Shown here piece after piece: positions 37,112 to 46,883 of a DNA stretch of 64,000 bases. Both the position numbers and the translations under genes were made by a program. Below the pieces are notes generated by a model. That model ran no database searches. It saw only the letters and a program-made list of their open reading frames with translations, and had not been told where the DNA came from. Every line of letters begins with the position of its first letter. Position 1 is the stretch's first letter. The stretch is taken from positions 30,376 through 94,375 of the forward strand of contig CACAPQ010000003.1 of the NCBI GenBank assembly GCA_902534325.1, written 5' to 3'. The stretch is from Paracoccaceae bacterium. Its GTDB lineage: Bacteria > Pseudomonadota > Alphaproteobacteria > Rhodobacterales > Rhodobacteraceae.

Positions 37112-39171
37112 TGCCTAATTTGCTTATTGAATTATTTTCGGAAGAAATACCTGCTCGAATGCAGCGAAAAGCTTCGTCAGATTTAGAGCAATTATTAACT
37201 GAGGGTATTTCAGATTTAGGTTTAACTTATGAAAGTTCTGCTAATTTTTCTACTCCTAGGCGTTTAACTTTAGTTCTAGAAAATGTCTCAAGCAAAAGTC
37301 TTAGCCGCGTTGAAGAAAAAAGGGGCCCTAGGAAAGATGCTCCAGAAAAAGCAATCCAAGGCTTTTTAAAAAATACTGGTTTAGAATTAAGTCAGCTGGA
37401 AGTTCGCCAAGAAAAAAAAGGTGAATTTTATTTTGCAAGCATACGAACTGAAGGCCGAAAAGCGGCTGATATTATCTCTGCAGTTTTAGAAAAAACAATA
37501 CGAAACTTTCCCTGGCGCAAGTCAATGAGATGGGGTGAGAGCTCATTAAAATGGGTTCGCCCTCTGCATTCCATAATCTGTATTTTATATAATGAGGATG
37601 GATCTAAGGTCGTCGATATGGATATTGAAGGTATTTCCTCAGGAGATAAGACTTTTGGTCATCGATTTATGGGAAATGGTGGGTTTTCGGTAAATTCTTT
37701 CGAGGATTATACCTCTAAATTAAAAAAAGAATTTGTTATATTAGATCCCTCAGAAAGGGCAGAGATAATCTTACAGGAAATCGAAAATCAAGCTTTTGCT
37801 CAAGGCCTGGAACTAATCAATGATCCTAGTTTATTGAATGAAGTAGTTGGTTTGATCGAGTGGCCAGTCGTTTTAATGGGTAAACTGGAGGATCAATTTT
37901 TGTCTTTACCCCCGGAAGTTTTGCAAACGTCCATGAGAGAGCACCAGAAGTTTTTTTCACTTATAAACCCCAAGAATAAAAAAGTAGTACAGTTTGCAAC
38001 AGTAGCTAATCGTGAAACATCTGATAACGGATCAACAATTCTAGCCGGAAATCAAAAAGTCCTTTCGGCTAGATTGGCTGATGCAAAATTTTTTTGGGAT
38101 AATGATCTTCGAATTATTAATACTAGCGGTCTTGATCTTTGGTTAGAAAAATTAAAGCAGGTTACTTTTCATAATAAATTAGGTAACCAATTTGAGCGTG
38201 TTGAACGCATTGTTAATTTATCGGCAACAATCGCTAAAATAATTGGTTGTGACCCTAATTTAGCAAAGAGTGCTGCATCGATATCCAAATCAGATCTTTC
38301 GTCTGAGATGGTATATGAATTTCCAGAGTTACAAGGAGTAATTGGAACTTACTACGCTAGCGAGGCGGGTTTCGAAAAAAACATAGCAAACGCTTGTAAA
38401 GAGCACTACGCCCCATTAGGCCCAAGCGATGAGGTTCCCAATTCGCCAATATCAATTGTTGTAGCTTTAGCCGATAAAATTGATACTCTAACTAGCTTTT
38501 GGTCTATCAACGAAAAGCCAACGGGTTCTAAAGATCCTTTTGCTTTGAGACGAAGTGCGTTAGGTTTGATCCGAATAATAATCGAAAATGACATTCGAAT
38601 TTCTTTGTCAGATATGTTAGCATTAGGTAATCGTGGAGCAGATCTAAAAGATCTGAAATATTTTATTCATCAGAGAATGAAGGTTTTTCTTCGTGATCAA
38701 TCACTAAGACATGATTTAATCGATGCATGTTTGTCACTCGACAAAGGTGATGATCTTGCGCTTTCAGTGAAAAAATCATTTGCGTTAATGGACTTTATCA
38801 AAACAAGCGACGGATTAAACTTAATACAAGGCTTCAAACGTGCAAACAATATTTTGCTCCAGGCTGAACAGAAAGATGGTGTCGAGTATTCTTATGGAGC
38901 GGATTTGAAGTACGCAGAAGAAGACGCCGAGAGTAATTTATTTTACGCATTAGATAATGAAGAAGTTAAAATCAGAAGCGCTTTGGAAAAAGAAGATTTC
39001 GTGGACGCAATGAATTCAATGGCCAACCTAAGAACACCTATAGATAGTTTCTTTGAAACTGTTCAGATTAATTCTGATATCGATGTTATTAGGCGTAATA
39101 GGCTAAATTTATTATCTCGAATTTGCAAACTGTGTTTATCAGTTGCTGATCTAACCAAAGTTGAGGGATGA
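37111..39171 (+). CDS. glyS: Glycyl-tRNA synthetase beta subunit
   Basis: Beta subunit of glycyl-tRNA synthetase, 686 residues, responsible for tRNA recognition. It begins PNLLIELFSEEIPARMQRKA and includes RKSMRWGESSLKWVRPLHSI, QTSMREHQKFFSL and ANRETSDNGSTILAGNQKVL, all typical. The C-terminal DALR-like region includes DALRRSALG-like FALRRSALGLIRII. The ATG overlaps the preceding stop by one base. Confidence 0.95.
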   Translation: MPNLLIELFSEEIPARMQRKASSDLEQLLTEGISDLGLTYESSANFSTPRRLTLVLENVSSKSLSRVEEKRGPRKDAPEKAIQGFLKNTGLELSQLEVRQEKKGEFYFASIRTEGRKAADIISAVLEKTIRNFPWRKSMRWGESSLKWVRPLHSIICILYNEDGSKVVDMDIEGISSGDKTFGHRFMGNGGFSVNSFEDYTSKLKKEFVILDPSERAEIILQEIENQAFAQGLELINDPSLLNEVVGLIEWPVVLMGKLEDQFLSLPPEVLQTSMREHQKFFSLINPKNKKVVQFATVANRETSDNGSTILAGNQKVLSARLADAKFFWDNDLRIINTSGLDLWLEKLKQVTFHNKLGNQFERVERIVNLSATIAKIIGCDPNLAKSAASISKSDLSSEMVYEFPELQGVIGTYYASEAGFEKNIANACKEHYAPLGPSDEVPNSPISIVVALADKIDTLTSFWSINEKPTGSKDPFALRRSALGLIRIIIENDIRISLSDMLALGNRGADLKDLKYFIHQRMKVFLRDQSLRHDLIDACLSLDKGDDLALSVKKSFALMDFIKTSDGLNLIQGFKRANNILLQAEQKDGVEYSYGADLKYAEEDAESNLFYALDNEEVKIRSALEKEDFVDAMNSMANLRTPIDSFFETVQINSDIDVIRRNRLNLLSRICKLCLSVADLTKVEG

Positions 39172-39237
39172 AGTTTTCAATTTTCTTGCTTGAACAAAAA
39201 AAAGCATTTACGGTCTCAGGTCAAGGAGAGTGCCGCA

Positions 39238-41787
39238 GTGCAGCAAGATTTTGAAAACTATGACTTGATTACACCAACGGCTAATATATCTGCGCCTACG
39301 CATGGTGGTCGAGCAAAGTGTTTACAAAGACTGGTTAGATTGGATTTACCAGTCCCTAAAACTGTAGCTCTTTCTTTTGATGCAATTAAAGGAATAGTTT
39401 CCGGCAAAATGCCAGACTTAATTGATATACTATCAAATTTTGATGCAAAAGATATTTTATGTGTCCGACCTTCATCTGAAAGTATTGATTGGGGGGGACC
39501 TGGAGCAGTGCTGAATATTGGCATGAACAACGAGCGACGTTTACATTTATCAAAATATATTGGTGAGAAAGCAGCATCTGAATTGTATTTCAGGTTTATA
39601 CAGGCTTATTCTGTAAGTGTTGCCCGTTTAGATCCAGATGTTTTTGATCACATAACAGGTGCAAATGGAAATTCAGTAAGTGCTGCCTTAGCAGCTTACA
39701 AAGATGAAATGGATGAGAATTTCCCACAATCTATTGAACATCAATTGTCAGAAGTTCTTCGATCGATGGCACGGGCATGGGAAGGAACTTCTGCTCGGCT
39801 TCTAAGGGAGGCAAAAGGAGCCCCGGCTGATGCTGGCCTAGGGTTGGTTATCCAGAAAATGGCATTTGGGGTTGGTGATGGTGAAAGTGGATCAGGTGTT
39901 TTGCAATTAGTTAATAGTGAGACTGGCCAATCCCAAATAACTGGACGCTATCTAAGACAAAGTCAGGGGCGCGAGTCACTATCAGATAAGCGAGGTACGT
40001 TATTTTTAACTCGTGATACAAGGGGGGCATCTCTTGAAACGGAAGAGCCCGTGATATTCAAAGATCTTATCAAAAAAGCCGAATTGATGCGCAAAAAATT
40101 GCGTGAAGAAATGGAGATAGAATTTACAATTGAAAATGGCAGACTGCATATTTTGGATGGAATTCGTGTCGTACGTAGACCTCGAGCTGCAGTTTCAATT
40201 GCAGTAAGTCTAGCAAAAGATGAGATAATTACCAAAGAGGAAGCTCTCGTCAGAGTAGATCCGCGCGCTGTGGGTGAACTATTACATCGGCAAATCGACC
40301 CAAATGCTGAAAGGGATATACTTGCCAGAGGAGTTGCCGCAAGCCCGGGTGCTGCAACTGGAATTATTGTATTTTCTGCATCAGAAGCCCAAGCATGTGC
40401 TGCCCGCGGTGAAGCGTGTATATTAGTCCGTCGTGAAACAAGCCCAGAAGATATTCGTGGGATGCATGCAGCAGCTGGTGTTTTGACGGAAAGAGGTGGA
40501 ATTACAAGTCATGCTGCAGTTATTGGTCGTGGAATTGGGCTTCCTTGCGTTGTTGGTGTTTCTGAGATCAACTTTAATTCAAATAATAAATCTTTCTCGA
40601 TTTCCGATGGACCTGCTTTCTTACAGGGGGACTTGATTACGATAGATGGAACACTTGGACAGGTCCTAGGTGGAACACCAAAAATGATTGAGGCCGCTTT
40701 AGATGACTCGCTTAAATTGATGTTGGAATGGGCTGAAGAGGCTGGTGATATAAAGGTGAGAGCAAATGCTGATACCCCAAGCGAGGCAAAGACCGCGCAA
40801 AATTTTAATGCGCATGGTATTGGGCTTTGTCGAACAGAGCACATGTTTTTTGACGCGGATCGCCTCACTTTAATGAGAGAGATGATTTTTGCACATAATA
40901 GGGATGAACGCAGAGCAGTTCTGGATAGGTTATTGCCTATGCAAAGGTCAGACTTTTTTGAACTATTTACCTTAATGAAAGGCCTCCCTGTTTGTATTAG
41001 ATTATTTGACCTACCATTGCATGAGTTTTTGCCAAATGATCGAGAAGGTATGCATGATCTAGCCGAGGCTTTAGATTTGCCATTATCGAGTGTGATGAGC
41101 AGGGTAGAGACACTGGCTGAATATAACCCGATGCTTGGCATGCGTGGGGTTCGTGTAGGTGTAACAGTTCCAGAAATTTATGAGATGCAAGCAAGGGCAA
41201 TTTTCGAAGCAACCGCTGAAGCAAGTAAAAATGGCACTCCTGTTATCCCAGAAATAATGATCCCTCTTGTATCGGCAAAACGTGAAGTTGAACTGGTTAG
41301 AGCGCGAATTGATGGAGTTGCGTCGATGGTGCGGGCGGAAACAGGAGTGAAATTTGATTATAGTCTTGGAATAATGGTTGAAACACCCAGGGCTGCATTA
41401 CGCGCAGATGACATTGCCTTGAATTCTGCGTTTTTGAGTTTTGGAACTAATGATTTGACCCAGATGACATATGGCTTATCCCGCGATGATGCAGGTCGGT
41501 TTATGTCTGACTATGTTCAACAGGGTGTTTTTCCAGAAGATCCTTTTCATACTCTTGACATTGACGGAGTTGGCGAGTTGTTAAAAATGGGTGTAACCAG
41601 AGCTCGAGGCGTTAAAAGTGATATTGTTCTCTCCATTTGCGGCGAGCATGGCGGAAGTCCGGAGTCCATAGATTTTTGTAGACAAATAGGAATGGACTAC
41701 GTTTCCTGCTCTCCTTTTAGAGTCCCAGTTGCTAAGTTGGCCGCGGCTCAGTTGGCCATTAAAGACCGTATTGATCCTTCTGGATAA
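39238..41787 (+). CDS. ppdK: Divergent pyruvate phosphate dikinase family protein
   Basis: PPDK-like protein of 849 residues starting at a GTG; the AGGAGAG at 39224-39230 is seven bases from it, which is why I prefer it to the TTG at 39190. The phosphohistidine domain is intact (His about 425 in ERGGITSHAAVIGRG), as is the C-terminal barrel that handles PEP/pyruvate (CRTEHMFF, the acid/base Cys about 801 in CGEHGG, and SCSPFRVPVAKLAAAQ). The N-terminal ATP-grasp half is altered. The Glu of EFTIENG is kept (about 295), but where the C. symbiosum enzyme has Gln-Thr-Arg (LQTRNGKRT) this one has Asp-Gly-Ile, and the MPGMMDTVLNLG-type loop reads WGGPGAVLNIG. It may be a true PPDK of a divergent clade or a PEP-dependent phosphotransferase that no longer uses ATP normally. 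Confidence 0.8.
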   Translation: MQQDFENYDLITPTANISAPTHGGRAKCLQRLVRLDLPVPKTVALSFDAIKGIVSGKMPDLIDILSNFDAKDILCVRPSSESIDWGGPGAVLNIGMNNERRLHLSKYIGEKAASELYFRFIQAYSVSVARLDPDVFDHITGANGNSVSAALAAYKDEMDENFPQSIEHQLSEVLRSMARAWEGTSARLLREAKGAPADAGLGLVIQKMAFGVGDGESGSGVLQLVNSETGQSQITGRYLRQSQGRESLSDKRGTLFLTRDTRGASLETEEPVIFKDLIKKAELMRKKLREEMEIEFTIENGRLHILDGIRVVRRPRAAVSIAVSLAKDEIITKEEALVRVDPRAVGELLHRQIDPNAERDILARGVAASPGAATGIIVFSASEAQACAARGEACILVRRETSPEDIRGMHAAAGVLTERGGITSHAAVIGRGIGLPCVVGVSEINFNSNNKSFSISDGPAFLQGDLITIDGTLGQVLGGTPKMIEAALDDSLKLMLEWAEEAGDIKVRANADTPSEAKTAQNFNAHGIGLCRTEHMFFDADRLTLMREMIFAHNRDERRAVLDRLLPMQRSDFFELFTLMKGLPVCIRLFDLPLHEFLPNDREGMHDLAEALDLPLSSVMSRVETLAEYNPMLGMRGVRVGVTVPEIYEMQARAIFEATAEASKNGTPVIPEIMIPLVSAKREVELVRARIDGVASMVRAETGVKFDYSLGIMVETPRAALRADDIALNSAFLSFGTNDLTQMTYGLSRDDAGRFMSDYVQQGVFPEDPFHTLDIDGVGELLKMGVTRARGVKSDIVLSICGEHGGSPESIDFCRQIGMDYVSCSPFRVPVAKLAAAQLAIKDRIDPSG

Positions 41788-41870
41788 ACCAGCTATAGAT
41801 TTCTTTATAACAAATTATCACAACATATTACCATTTTTTTTGGTTATAGCACAATATAAGGTATTTAAAT

Positions 41871-42506
41871 TTGCTGGCTTGGATTAAAACGGTAATGGTT
41901 GCAATCTTGGTTTTCTTACCGCAGATGTTGGTTGCGGATACGCAAAAGGAAGTAATCGATAAGCTTGAAAAATTTGAGCAAAAAAATATCAGTAATTTAG
42001 ATCCATGGGACGTTGCTCATTTTTTTGGTTTAACCAAAGTAAGGCGTCCGTCCGACTGGACTTCTTCAAAATTACTGTCTCTTCCTGTTCCTAAAAGTGA
42101 TAAGCAAATGTCCTGCCTTGCGGAAGCTTTATATTTCGAGGCTCGCGGGGAACCTATTGAGGGTCAGTTAGCTGTAGGAGAAGTCATTTTGAATCGGGTT
42201 GAAGATACACGGTATCCAAGTTCTATTTGCAAAGTTGTTAATCAAGGAACAGGTCGACGATTTGCTTGTCAATTCACCTATACCTGTGATGGGAAGCTAG
42301 AAACTGTACACGAGCGAAAACCTTATGAAATGGCTCTGAAAATAGCAAAGATTCTGATGACAACCCATGACAGAAAACTGACAAGAGGGTCGACCCATTA
42401 TCATTCTAATTATGTGAATCCAAAGTGGTCCAAAAATTTTGAACGAGTTGCAAAATTTGGCCGCCATATTTTTTACAGGCAACCAATCCTGTTATCTCAA
42501 AGATAA
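41871..42506 (+). CDS. SleB-type cell wall hydrolase
   Basis: A 211-residue exported protein with a hydrophobic signal segment (about residues 7-23) and a C-terminal hydrolase_2 domain. That domain has the catalytic-type Glu in LAEALYFEARGEPIEGQLAV, plus EVILNRVEDTRYPSSICKVV and FACQFTYTCDGK. The family includes spore-cortex lytic SleB; in Gram-negatives it is thought to act on peptidoglycan as a lytic transglycosylase or amidase. The start is a TTG after a weak GG-type site; the ATG nine codons later would still leave a signal peptide. Confidence 0.85.
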   Translation: MLAWIKTVMVAILVFLPQMLVADTQKEVIDKLEKFEQKNISNLDPWDVAHFFGLTKVRRPSDWTSSKLLSLPVPKSDKQMSCLAEALYFEARGEPIEGQLAVGEVILNRVEDTRYPSSICKVVNQGTGRRFACQFTYTCDGKLETVHERKPYEMALKIAKILMTTHDRKLTRGSTHYHSNYVNPKWSKNFERVAKFGRHIFYRQPILLSQR

Positions 42507-42515
42507 TTTTGACGT

Positions 42516-42545
42516 AGAACACCTTTGCAAAGGCGTGGTTGTTCT
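42516..42545 (+). terminator. Possible terminator after the SleB-like gene
   Basis: AGAACACC pairs with GGTTGTTCT (one bulged base), the loop itself containing the palindrome CCTTTGCAAAGG. It begins ten bases after the stop codon. The tail is GTTAATTACTG, lacking a clear T run, so termination is uncertain. Confidence 0.35.
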
Positions 42546-42600
42546 GTTAATTACTGAAAAATTGCTTATCTATTAGGTATTAAAAATATCTGGTGACTGT

Positions 42601-43518
42601 ATGAGTAACGAAATATATCTGGCATTTGCTCATCCAAAAGAGCGTTCTGAGGCTAGTGAAACGGAAACGGTTCATGATCGAATTTCACTTAGAGATCATA
42701 TCGTTGACGTTGAGATTGGTGCCTTTCAGTCTGAAAGAGGAAGTAAACAGAGAGTATGCTTTAATATTGTGGTTGAGGTAAAACCATTTCAGTACAAAAT
42801 AGAGGACGATGTTGATCGCATATTATCTTACGATAAGGTTACGGAAGCTATTACAATTGAGCTAAATGTTGAAAGATTAAATCTACTCGAAACATTAGCA
42901 GAGAGAATTGCCGATAGAATTTTAGTTGAGCCACAAGCTATACGTGTTTTTGTCCGTATCGAAAAATTGGACAGGGGCCCAGGTGCCCTGGGTGTTGAAA
43001 TCGTTCGCTCTAATGAAACTAAACAGGCGAGGTTCGTTGCACCGCGAGACCTTCAGTTTAATTACCCAAAAATATTTGTGTTGTCTAATGAGGCATTTAA
43101 ATCTGTTCAATTAAAACATTGCATTGATGAGTTGGAAAGATTGGGTCGATCTGCCATTTTCTGCGTTGGGCTACCTACTGTAAAATATTTGGAAGTAGCT
43201 CAGGCACAGGTTCAGCGAAGGATTGATTTACTTGCAATTGAACAAAACGCGTGGAAACTCGCAGCGCATGATAAACGCTGTGTTGTTGTTGAAACAAAAA
43301 CTGAATTGGATTGGGCAGTAAAAAATGGTCAGATTTCAGTTTGGGCTCCAGCAAAAATGTTGCTTGATTCAAAAAATCTTCCAAACTTTGACTTAAACAA
43401 AGTTTTATCTATTTCAGAGTGGTTAGCAAACGAATTTGGTTCTCAGTATTTGACATTGATCGGCGATATTCCAAATACTGATTGTTCTATAAAAATAGAA
43501 ACTATACCTTTGAGCTAA
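42601..43518 (+). CDS. folB: Dihydroneopterin aldolase fused to an extra C-terminal domain
   Basis: Residues about 26-138 form a FolB domain (RISLRDHIVDVEIGAFQSER, then LNLLETLAERIADRIL and VRIEKLDRGPGALGVEIVR), the aldolase that makes 6-hydroxymethyl-dihydropterin. The rest, about residues 150-305, is not part of ordinary FolB of about 120 residues. It begins PKIFVLSNEAFKS and later has VWAPAKMLLD and LSISEWLANEFGSQYLTLIG. The last reminds me of the WDVTSDSLAAWLA pattern of amino-acid-kinase-like proteins, but with the key SD replaced. No nucleotide-binding glycine loop is evident. folP starts 40 bases later on the same strand. Confidence 0.8.
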   Translation: MSNEIYLAFAHPKERSEASETETVHDRISLRDHIVDVEIGAFQSERGSKQRVCFNIVVEVKPFQYKIEDDVDRILSYDKVTEAITIELNVERLNLLETLAERIADRILVEPQAIRVFVRIEKLDRGPGALGVEIVRSNETKQARFVAPRDLQFNYPKIFVLSNEAFKSVQLKHCIDELERLGRSAIFCVGLPTVKYLEVAQAQVQRRIDLLAIEQNAWKLAAHDKRCVVVETKTELDWAVKNGQISVWAPAKMLLDSKNLPNFDLNKVLSISEWLANEFGSQYLTLIGDIPNTDCSIKIETIPLS

Positions 43519-43557
43519 ATATTTTCACGAAAACTAAATTAAATCACGACCTTAATT

Positions 43558-44571
43558 ATGAATATGACCTCCTATTTCAGACCAATTGTTAGAACTGGCT
43601 CACCAAGATCCAAAAATAGTATTTTTTTAGCTGAAACGAATTATTGGATCAGTGAAGCTGAAGAAATTAAATATGGAGAGAAAACAAAATTAGTTTCAAT
43701 CAATGATGTTCCTGATTGGTGGAAAAAAAGATGGCTGAAAAAACGATCTGATATTTTAGGAATAGAGTTTGGTTTTCCAAAATTAATGGGGATATTAAAT
43801 GTTACGCCTGATAGCTTTTCTGATGGTGGAGAGCACATCCAATTAAATGCTGCCCTAAATCGGGCTAAATTTATGGAGGAAAATGGGGTGGATATTATTG
43901 ATATAGGTGGTGAAAGTACAAGGCCGGGGGCCTTAACTGTTCCAATTTTGGAAGAAATAAACCGTATTGAGCCAGTTATAAAAAGTATTTCCGCCAGATC
44001 AAAAATTCCTATTTCGGTAGATACGCGTAAGTCGGAAGTGGCATCTGCTGCGCGTAGAGCTGGAGCGTCTATGGTAAATGACGTTTCTGGCTTTACTTTT
44101 GACCCTAACCTTCTTTGTTATTGTTCCAAATACAAATTGCCAGTTTGTGTTATGCACATGCAAGGATCACCAGAAAATATGCAAAATAACCCAAAATATG
44201 AAAATATTTTGATCGAAATATTCGACTTTCTAGAAAATCAAATAGCGATATTGGTTCAGGCTGGCATATCTAAAGATCACATTATAGCTGATGTAGGTAT
44301 AGGTTTCGGTAAAAATTTACGGCATAATCTTACTCTCATAAAAAACATTTCTCTTTTCCACGGTCTTGGTGTTCCATTACTTCTTGGTGTATCAAGAAAA
44401 AGTATTATTAGTAATGTAGCGAAGGTGGATAAACTAAGTGATCGTGTACATGGCTCTGTTTCACTTGCCATCAGTGCACTTGGGCAGGGCGTACAATTAT
44501 TCAGGGTACATGATGTTGCAGAAACTAAACAAGCTTTTGATCTTTGGGTGGCTGTAAATTTTGGAGAGTAG
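43558..44571 (+). CDS. folP: Dihydropteroate synthase
   Basis: Condenses the pterin pyrophosphate with p-aminobenzoate, the sulfonamide target. The TIM-barrel core begins at about residue 75 with LMGILNVTPDSFSDGGEH and continues with DIGGESTRPGA, PISVDTRKSEVASAA, MVNDVSGF and PVCVMHMQGSPENMQ. A preceding segment of about 74 residues (containing VPDWWKKRWLKKRSDI) is not in the E. coli enzyme, but N-terminal extensions of this kind occur in alphaproteobacteria. It lies between folB and glmM; its TAG is one base before the preferred glmM start. Confidence 0.93.
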   Translation: MNMTSYFRPIVRTGSPRSKNSIFLAETNYWISEAEEIKYGEKTKLVSINDVPDWWKKRWLKKRSDILGIEFGFPKLMGILNVTPDSFSDGGEHIQLNAALNRAKFMEENGVDIIDIGGESTRPGALTVPILEEINRIEPVIKSISARSKIPISVDTRKSEVASAARRAGASMVNDVSGFTFDPNLLCYCSKYKLPVCVMHMQGSPENMQNNPKYENILIEIFDFLENQIAILVQAGISKDHIIADVGIGFGKNLRHNLTLIKNISLFHGLGVPLLLGVSRKSIISNVAKVDKLSDRVHGSVSLAISALGQGVQLFRVHDVAETKQAFDLWVAVNFGE

Positions 44572-44572
44572 T

Positions 44573-45910
44573 GTGGAGAAAAAATATTTTGGAACGGATG
44601 GTATTCGTGGGCAGGTAAATGAATTCCCAATGACCGCTGAAAATGCCCTTAAAATAGGTATGGCGGCTGGGCAATTTTTTAAAAATAATAGAAAAAAGGT
44701 ACATCGTGTTGTCATCGGTAAGGACACAAGGCTGTCAGGTTATATGTTTGAAAATGCGTTAACTGCGGGTTTGACTTCGATGGGTATGAACGTTTTGCTT
44801 CTTGGCCCAGTTCCTACTCCTGCGGTCGGTATATTAACGCCTTCTATGCGTGCAGATCTAGGCATAATGATTTCAGCAAGTCATAATTCTCACGAAGATA
44901 ATGGAATAAAATTTTTTGGTCCTGATGGTTTTAAATTATCAGATGAGGCCGAACAAAACATAGAAGAACTGATTGGCAAAGAACCTGGAAATGTTGGGCT
45001 TGTCGATATTGGTCAGGCAAAACGCATTGAAGATGGATTGTTCCGTTATGTTGAACGGGTAAAATCAAGTTTCCCAAGTGGTATGAGGCTCGATGGCATG
45101 AAAGTTGTCATAGACTGTGCAAATGGAGCGGGTTATCGTGCCGCGCCAGAAGTTTTATGGGAGCTTGGGGCAGATGTTATTCCTATTGGTGTAAATCCAA
45201 ATGGCTTGAATATTAATAAAAACTGTGGGTCAACAAATCCGCAAAGAGCAGCTGAAGCTGTAGTCTCTCACGGTGCGGATGTAGGAATTTGTCTTGATGG
45301 TGATGCTGATAGGATCATTTTAATTGACTCCGATGGGAGTATTGCTGATGGAGATCAAATTATGGGTGTAATAGCCTCCAGATGGTCTGAAGATGGAGTG
45401 CTAACTGGAAGCGGAATAGCAACGACCGTAATGTCTAATTTGGGGCTAGAGCGTTTTCTAAGTCAACGTGGTATTTCAATGGAAAGAACCCAAGTTGGTG
45501 ATCGCTATGTTGTTGAGCTTATGCGTAAATCTGGATTTAATCTCGGTGGGGAGCAATCAGGTCATATAATTTTGAGTGATTTTTCCACAACTGGTGATGG
45601 TCTTATTGCAGGGTTGCAATTTTTGGCAGAGATCATTCGATCAGAGCGCAGCTCCAAGGAGCTCGCTCGCGTGTTTGAGCCAGTTCCGCAGCTATTAAAA
45701 AATGCATCTTATAAAGCAGGATCTGACCCTCTCGCTAAGCCCAATGTGATAAAAGCTATAAAGGCAGCCGAGTCAAAACTAAAAAACAATGGTAGATTGT
45801 TGATACGAAAATCAGGTACAGAGCCCTTAATTAGAGTGATGGCAGAGTGTGAAGATGAAGAAAAAATGACTAGAGCGGTTGATAGTGTGGTTGCTGAAAT
45901 TACTGCTTAA
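44573..45910 (+). CDS. glmM: Phosphoglucosamine mutase
   Basis: Converts glucosamine-6-phosphate to glucosamine-1-phosphate for peptidoglycan and LPS. The phosphorylated Ser lies in GIMISASHNSHEDNGIK, the metal loop is CLDGDADRII, the sugar loop is GGEQSGHII and the phosphate-binding loop is RKSGTEPLIRVM. The start is the GTG at 44573, because GGAGAG at 44563-44568 sits four bases upstream and MEKKYFGTDGIRG aligns with the family N-terminus. That gives 445 residues. It ends in an 11-base overlap with the convergent EamA gene. Confidence 0.95.
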   Translation: MEKKYFGTDGIRGQVNEFPMTAENALKIGMAAGQFFKNNRKKVHRVVIGKDTRLSGYMFENALTAGLTSMGMNVLLLGPVPTPAVGILTPSMRADLGIMISASHNSHEDNGIKFFGPDGFKLSDEAEQNIEELIGKEPGNVGLVDIGQAKRIEDGLFRYVERVKSSFPSGMRLDGMKVVIDCANGAGYRAAPEVLWELGADVIPIGVNPNGLNINKNCGSTNPQRAAEAVVSHGADVGICLDGDADRIILIDSDGSIADGDQIMGVIASRWSEDGVLTGSGIATTVMSNLGLERFLSQRGISMERTQVGDRYVVELMRKSGFNLGGEQSGHIILSDFSTTGDGLIAGLQFLAEIIRSERSSKELARVFEPVPQLLKNASYKAGSDPLAKPNVIKAIKAAESKLKNNGRLLIRKSGTEPLIRVMAECEDEEKMTRAVDSVVAEITA

Positions 45911-46883
45911 ATGACTTAACTAACGTAGCCAATGCTTTCATTTGACTTATATAGATGCCTGCTATTGTAATCGTTGCGGCCAAGTAAAATTCGATGAGCA
46001 AAGCTTCTTTTAAAACTAATGCTCCAACCATTGCTGCCCAAAGTGGCACAATGTAATTTGTTATGCCCAGGAAAACTGGACCCGCTTCGCGTATCAATAC
46101 TACCCTTATGAAATTTGCCATGGCTGTGGGTAAAAATCCAAGTAAAATCAAAATTAATAATGTTTCTGTACTTATATTTGGTGGAGGCCCTTCAATGGCG
46201 ATGGCCCATAAAACTACCCATACAGACCCAATTAAAAGGGACATGGCTGCTAATCCTACAGGGTCTATACTTGGCAACTTGCGCATCAAGATAGAGTTAC
46301 TTGCGTAGCAAAAAGCAGCTAGAATACATGCTAATTTTCCAAGAGTTATTAAATTAGATGTGTTATTGTCTAAAGTAAAATCGGGAGAAAATAGAATAAC
46401 GATACCTAAAAATCCTATTATCAAACCTATAAACTTACTCCTATCTAAAGTTTCGTTAGTATTAAAAAAATAGGCAAGAGGCAAAACAAACAAAGGCATA
46501 CTAGCCATTGCTAACCCCGCGAAGCTAGATGTTACATATTGCTGTCCCCAGCTGATAAGCTGGAAGGGTAGTGCTGTGCTTATGATCCCAATAATTCCTA
46601 ATCGTAGCCAAGCCGTTTCTTTGGTGGTAAAAAGCTCTCCGCCACGCATTAGCCAAATTATGGAAGTTATAACTGTTGCAAATACTATTCTTGCTGAAGT
46701 TAACCAAAGGGGAGTTATACCTTGAAGGGCTAATTCTATAAATAGAAAGGTCGAACCCCATACGATACCTAACGTAGATATCATTATCCAATGTCTTGTA
46801 TGAATAGAATTTTCCAAAAATTGTCTTTCGCAGAAATTGCAAAATCTACTAGTTAAAATCAGATTTATCTTTTTTTTTACCAT
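45900..46883 (-). CDS. EamA/DMT-family transporter
   Basis: A membrane protein with about ten hydrophobic segments in two EamA repeats; WGSTFLFIELALQGI opens the first and FLGITNYIVPLWAAMVGALVLKEAL lies in the second. The start is uncertain. The ATG at 46883 adds a polar, cysteine-containing leader of about 30 residues and overlaps a perfect hairpin, while the ATG at 46784 (MISTLGIVWGS) or a TTG just upstream of it gives a family-like N-terminus of under 300 residues. Substrate unknown. It lies downstream of ilvC on the same strand. Confidence 0.78.
   Translation of the reverse strand: MVKKKINLILTSRFCNFCERQFLENSIHTRHWIMISTLGIVWGSTFLFIELALQGITPLWLTSARIVFATVITSIIWLMRGGELFTTKETAWLRLGIIGIISTALPFQLISWGQQYVTSSFAGLAMASMPLFVLPLAYFFNTNETLDRSKFIGLIIGFLGIVILFSPDFTLDNNTSNLITLGKLACILAAFCYASNSILMRKLPSIDPVGLAAMSLLIGSVWVVLWAIAIEGPPPNISTETLLILILLGFLPTAMANFIRVVLIREAGPVFLGITNYIVPLWAAMVGALVLKEALLIEFYLAATITIAGIYISQMKALATLVKSFKQ

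Noticed and set aside
40509..41141. A 210-codon open frame opposite the PPDK-like gene
   Set aside because: Serine-rich translation without family resemblance, fully antisense to conserved coding sequence; a shadow frame.
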